From the NCBI RefSeq assembly GCF_007197755.1, contig NZ_CP041636.1, forward strand, positions 3,756,001 through 3,820,000: a DNA stretch of 64,000 bases, given 5' to 3'. The notes below the pieces were generated by a model. It did not search any database and had not been told where the DNA came from. It saw nothing but the letters and a program-made list of their open reading frames with translations. Both the position numbers and the translations under genes were made by a program. Of this stretch, positions 60,667 through 64,000 are shown one piece after another. The stretch is from Ferrovibrio terrae. Lineage in GTDB: Bacteria > Pseudomonadota > Alphaproteobacteria > Ferrovibrionales > Ferrovibrionaceae. Each line of letters starts with the position of its first letter. The first letter of the stretch is position 1.

Positions 60667-61824
60667 TCAGATTTCCAAGAAGTTGAACATGATGGAAAAC
60701 AGCGCATCGAACACGATGACAAGGAAGATCGACTGCACCACCGAGCGCGTGGTCAACCGGCCAACGCTCTCGGCATCGCGCTTGACGCGCAGGCCTTCGT
60801 AGCAGCCGACCATCGCGATCAGCGCGGCAAAGACCGGCGCCTTGACGAGGCCGACGAAGAAAGTGCGCAACCCCACGGCATCATGCAGGCGATTGAAGAA
60901 CAGGTCCGGGTTGATGCCGAGCGTGCTCCAGGCCATCAGCGCGCCGCCGACCAGTCCCATGACATCGGCGAAGAAGGTCAGCACCGGCAGGGTCAGCATC
61001 AGTGCGAACAGGCGCGGCAGCACCAGCACAACGACGGGATCTAGCCCCAGCGTGCGCATGGCGGCGACCTCCTCGTTCACCTTCATGGTGCCGATCTGGG
61101 CGGTGAAGGCGCTGCCTGAGCGGCCGGCAATCAGGATGGCGGTGAGCAGCACCCCAAGTTCACGCAGCACCGAGATCCCGATCAGGTCGACCACGAACAG
61201 CTCGGCCCCGAATTTCTGCAGCTGGCTGGCACCCTGATAGGCCATCACCATGCCGATCAGGAAAGACAGCAGCCCGACGATCGGCAGCGCCTTGAGCCCG
61301 GTCTCCTCCATATGATGCACCATGGAGGTAAAGCGCATCTGGCCGGGGCGGAAGGCTGTGAGCACCGCTGTCTCGGTCACTTCGCCGATGAATGAGGTAA
61401 AACGTCGCGCTTCGCGTGCGAAGAACAGGGTGAGCCAGCCGAGATGTCGCACAAAACCGGCAAAGCCGCCATCGATCCTGGGCCAGACCGTCACCGCCTC
61501 GCCGCAACCACGCGCATAGTCGAACAGCGCGCGATGCTCGTGCCGTGGCGCGGGCCATTCGACCGAGAAACCCTGATCCTCAAGCTGGCGATACAGACGG
61601 GCGAGCAGCAACGCACCGGCGGTATCAAGCCGCTGCAGACCGCCGGTGTCGAGCCGGGCCAATTGCTGGCCGCCATCGCGCAGATGCTCGTGCAACAGCC
61701 CGGCCGTGGCCAGCCCGCCCAGCCGCATGAGCAAGGCGCTGGCATGCGCCAGCGTCCAGTCGCCCGTCAGGCTGAACCGCAGCGTCCGTCCGTCCCGTCC
61801 TGCCTGCAGCTTTCCGTCGGCCAT
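60667..61824 (-). CDS. mlaE: MlaE-type permease with N-terminal STAS domain
   Basis: A 385-residue permease. The first 110 residues resemble a STAS domain (SLTGDWTLAHASALLMRL ... LDTGGLQRLDTAGALLLARLYRQLED), which in E. coli is the separate protein MlaB; the rest is the MlaE permease with five or six membrane segments, including ISVLRELGVLLTAILIAGRSGSAFTAQIGTMKVNEEVAAMRTLGLDP. The fusion of MlaB and MlaE functions is common in alphaproteobacteria. It is the first gene of the Mla operon, starting at the ATG at 61824. No mlaC gene follows; it may be elsewhere. Confidence 0.92.
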   Translation of the reverse strand: MADGKLQAGRDGRTLRFSLTGDWTLAHASALLMRLGGLATAGLLHEHLRDGGQQLARLDTGGLQRLDTAGALLLARLYRQLEDQGFSVEWPAPRHEHRALFDYARGCGEAVTVWPRIDGGFAGFVRHLGWLTLFFAREARRFTSFIGEVTETAVLTAFRPGQMRFTSMVHHMEETGLKALPIVGLLSFLIGMVMAYQGASQLQKFGAELFVVDLIGISVLRELGVLLTAILIAGRSGSAFTAQIGTMKVNEEVAAMRTLGLDPVVVLVLPRLFALMLTLPVLTFFADVMGLVGGALMAWSTLGINPDLFFNRLHDAVGLRTFFVGLVKAPVFAALIAMVGCYEGLRVKRDAESVGRLTTRSVVQSIFLVIVFDALFSIMFNFLEI

Positions 61825-61952
61825 ATGCCCCGAAAACCCCAAATGAAGAAGCCTTGCCGAACAGTTAGCAGAAATGACAGTCTTGGAAAACCGATGCCCG
61901 GTGACAGGTCGGCTATACCGTCCCGCCAGGGACATCATGCGAGGGGGACATC

Positions 61953-62759
61953 ATGCCGCGCTTTGCCGCCAACCTGAGCTTCCTGTTCCAGGACGAGCCC
62001 TTCCTCGACCGTTTCGCCGCCGCCGCCGACCAGGGCTTCCAGGCCGTCGAATTCATGTTCCCCTACGACCATTCGGCTGCTGCCGTGGCCTCGGCCGTAC
62101 GGGCGGCCGGGGTGCAGGTGGTGCTGTTCAACACCCCCGCCGGCGACTGGGCCAAGGGTGAGCGCGGGCTGGCCGCGCTGCCCAGCCGGCGGCAGGATTT
62201 CCGCGCCGCCATGGCGCGGACCTTCGAATATGCCGAGGCTTTCAACTGCCCACGCATCCATGTGGTGGCCGGCATGCAGCCTTCAGGTGCGGATCGCCGT
62301 GCCATGGAAGCCTGTTTCATGGACAACCTGGCCTGGGCGGCGCAGCAGGCTGCGGGGATGGGTCGCATGCTGATGCTGGAGCCGCTCAACCAGCGCGACA
62401 ATCCGGGTTTCTTCCTCAGCGATTTCGATTTCGCCGAGAAAGTGATCACCGATATCGGCGCCCCCAACCTGCGCCTGCAGTTCGACGTCTATCATGCGCA
62501 GATTACCCATGGTGACATCACCAAACGGATCGAACGGCAGATGCCGTGGATCGGCCATGTGCAGATCGCCAACCCGCCCGACCGCCGCGAACCGGGCAAC
62601 GGCGAGATCGACTACCGCTATATCCTCGAGACCTTTGACCGGCTGGGCTATGACGGCTGGATCGGCTGCGAATACCGCCCAACCGGCAGCACGGTGGAGA
62701 GCCTCGGCTGGATCAGGGACTACGGCGTGGTGCCGCCGAAGAAGCCGACTAATCCATAA
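61953..62759 (+). CDS. hyi: Hydroxypyruvate isomerase-family sugar-phosphate isomerase
   Basis: A 268-residue TIM-barrel protein of the xylose-isomerase-like family, matching hydroxypyruvate isomerase/OtnI-type enzymes that interconvert hydroxypyruvate and tartronate semialdehyde or related 2-oxo acids. Marks are FAANLSFLFQDEPFLDRFAAAADQGFQAVEFMFPYD, the glutamate in MLEPLNQRDNPGFFLS, LQFDVYHAQITHGD and the terminal glutamate in GWIGCEYRP. A GAGGGGGAC site precedes the ATG. No glyoxylate or tartronate genes are nearby; a TRAP transporter on the opposite strand begins to its right and may deliver a sugar acid. Confidence 0.87.
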   Translation: MPRFAANLSFLFQDEPFLDRFAAAADQGFQAVEFMFPYDHSAAAVASAVRAAGVQVVLFNTPAGDWAKGERGLAALPSRRQDFRAAMARTFEYAEAFNCPRIHVVAGMQPSGADRRAMEACFMDNLAWAAQQAAGMGRMLMLEPLNQRDNPGFFLSDFDFAEKVITDIGAPNLRLQFDVYHAQITHGDITKRIERQMPWIGHVQIANPPDRREPGNGEIDYRYILETFDRLGYDGWIGCEYRPTGSTVESLGWIRDYGVVPPKKPTNP

Positions 62760-62764
62760 GCCAG

Positions 62765-64000
62765 TTAATCCATAAGACCGGGCAGCCAGAGCGCAATCGC
62801 CGGGAAGCCGATCAGCAGGGCGACGCGCACCAGATCCGCCACCACGAAAGGCAGGATGCCGCGGATGACGGTTTCCAGCCTCACATTGCCGACCCCCTGA
62901 ATGACGAACAGGTTCATGCCGACTGGCGGCACGATCATGCCAATCTCGATAATCGTGACCATGTAAATGCCGAACCAGATCGGATCGATGCCTAACGCCT
63001 GCACCAGCGGGAACACGAATGGCAGGGTCAGCAGCATCATCGCCAGGTCATCCATCAGCGCGCCGAGGATGACGTAGAATCCGGTCAGCAGGATCAGGAA
63101 CAGCACCGGGCTCAGATTGAGGGCCTGAATCTGCTGCACCACGAATTGCGGTGCATTGGTGACTTCGAGGAAGAAATTGAACAGGCCCGCGCCGATCAGG
63201 ATCAGGAAGATCATCGCACTGGTGGCTGCGGTTTCGCGCAAAGAGTCGCGGAAGCGACCCAGGGTCATCGAGCGGCTGAGCACTGCGAACAGCAAAGCAC
63301 CGACGGCGCCCACCGAGGCGGCTTCATTCGGCGAGAATACCCCGATGAACATGCCGCCGATCACGATGGCGAACAGCAGGAAGACCGGCCAGACCGTTTT
63401 CAGCGTACGGCGGCGCTGCGGCCAGGACATCCGCTCGCCGGCCGGCCCTATGGCGGGATTGAGCCGCGTGGCGACGGCAATCGCCAGCATATAGAGCACG
63501 GTGCCCAGTACGCCCGGCAGCAGTGCCGCGACATAGAGCTTGCCGAGCGACTGTTCCGTGAGCAGCGCATAGATCAGCAGGATGATCGACGGCGGAATCA
63601 GAATCCCGAGCGTGCCACCGGCCGCTATCGTGGCCGAGGCCAGGCTGTCGGCATAGCCGCGCCGGCGCATTTCGGGCAATGCCACGCGGCACATGGTGGC
63701 AGCCGTGGCAATCGCCGAACCGCAGATCGAGCCGAACGCCGCGCAGGCGCCAATAGTGGCGAGCGCCAGTCCACCGCGATAATGGCCGAGGAAAGCATAG
63801 GCTGCGTCGTAGAGCTGACGCGAGAGCCCGGCATAGGTGGCGAACACTCCCATCATCACGAACAGCGGCACGGTCGACAGGCTGTAGGGGATCACTGATT
63901 CAAACGGCGACGAGCCCATTACATAGGCAAGGCCATCCCAGCCCTGCAGCCACAGAAATCCCACGGCACCAACCACGCCCATCGCCACGGCAACGGGCAC
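62765..64000 (-). CDS. dctM: TRAP transporter large permease (DctM), partial
   Basis: A 411-residue C-terminal part of a TRAP transporter large membrane subunit; its 5' end is beyond the window, so the protein is somewhat longer. The family hallmarks are SSPFESVIPYSLSTVPLFVMMGVFATYAGL, GSICGSAIATAATMCRVALPEMRRRGYADSLASATIAAGGTLGILIPPSIILLIYALLTEQSLGKLYVAALLPG and the end region of PIWFGIYMVTIIEIGMIVPPVGMNLFVIQGV. With a small subunit and a DctP binding protein it imports C4-dicarboxylates or other organic acids. It is convergent with the isomerase gene five bases away. Confidence 0.93.
   Translation of the reverse strand: MPVAVAMGVVGAVGFLWLQGWDGLAYVMGSSPFESVIPYSLSTVPLFVMMGVFATYAGLSRQLYDAAYAFLGHYRGGLALATIGACAAFGSICGSAIATAATMCRVALPEMRRRGYADSLASATIAAGGTLGILIPPSIILLIYALLTEQSLGKLYVAALLPGVLGTVLYMLAIAVATRLNPAIGPAGERMSWPQRRRTLKTVWPVFLLFAIVIGGMFIGVFSPNEAASVGAVGALLFAVLSRSMTLGRFRDSLRETAATSAMIFLILIGAGLFNFFLEVTNAPQFVVQQIQALNLSPVLFLILLTGFYVILGALMDDLAMMLLTLPFVFPLVQALGIDPIWFGIYMVTIIEIGMIVPPVGMNLFVIQGVGNVRLETVIRGILPFVVADLVRVALLIGFPAIALWLPGLMD

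Noticed and set aside
61929-61955. Repeat GGGACATCATGC occurring twice just before the isomerase start
   Set aside because: It is only 12 bases long; the first ATG is out of frame with the gene, and I see no regulatory meaning beyond a local duplication.
58870-61977. Several long plus-strand open frames opposite the Mla operon
   Set aside because: Their translations are low-complexity antisense products of genes with clear homology on the other strand.

Overview
This is a GC-rich chromosomal window from a Gram-negative bacterium, most likely an alphaproteobacterium of the Rhodospirillales type. Pointers are a glnB-glnA pair behind a sigma-54 promoter, a split parE, a YciA-like thioesterase next to a PAS_5-like protein, an Mla lipid-transport cassette, a MocR/PdxR regulator, an encapsulated-ferritin-like protein and an aerobic benzoyl-CoA (box) cluster. 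The genus is inference. I see no rRNA, tRNA, CRISPR array, insertion sequence or prophage. The window ends inside a TRAP transporter gene.

Layout. 1-4 kb: NIPSNAP protein, class I aminotransferase, then glnB-glnA ending in a strong terminator. 4-10 kb: small exported proteins, TrkH, a lipoprotein metallo-hydrolase, an orphan EncFtn-type ferritin, RidA and PfpI-family proteins, a class II aldolase. 10-19 kb: a histidine kinase, an altronate-dehydratase-like enzyme divergent from a LacI regulator with a perfect palindromic operator between them, a soluble double-PAS chemoreceptor, a TRIC-like membrane protein and a DbpA-type RNA helicase. 19-28 kb: transglutaminase pair, DUF6455-like protein, PAS_5/thioesterase pair, parE coupled to a degenerate GGDEF protein, two small hydrolases, a second and intact GGDEF protein, and a universal stress protein. 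28-36 kb: a complete peptide-type ABC transporter on the minus strand, preceded by an aspartoacylase-family enzyme and a LysE-type exporter. 36-43 kb: PNPOx-like protein convergent with a MocR regulator that has an unusual AT-rich palindromic upstream region, NnrU, a long Sel1-repeat protein and a small unknown protein. 41-47 kb: ferric-iron-type permease and its likely binding protein, separated by a TPR-methyltransferase and an unknown 399-residue protein; both iron genes carry the same TGCRA-N5-TYGCA inverted repeat. 47-50 kb: MHYT histidine kinase with two response regulators.

50-58 kb is the most distinctive part. It holds a box cluster for aerobic benzoate degradation: benzoate-CoA ligase, an alpha/beta hydrolase and a MioC-type flavodoxin on the minus strand, with boxR, boxC, boxB and an acyl-CoA thioesterase on the plus strand. 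The same perfect palindrome TGCACTATAGTGCA lies in front of boxR and boxC and overlaps a promoter -10 element. The usual reductase gene boxA is absent from the window, which makes the flavodoxin a candidate electron carrier. 58-64 kb: gpt, an Mla/MCE transport operon, hydroxypyruvate isomerase and the TRAP permease.
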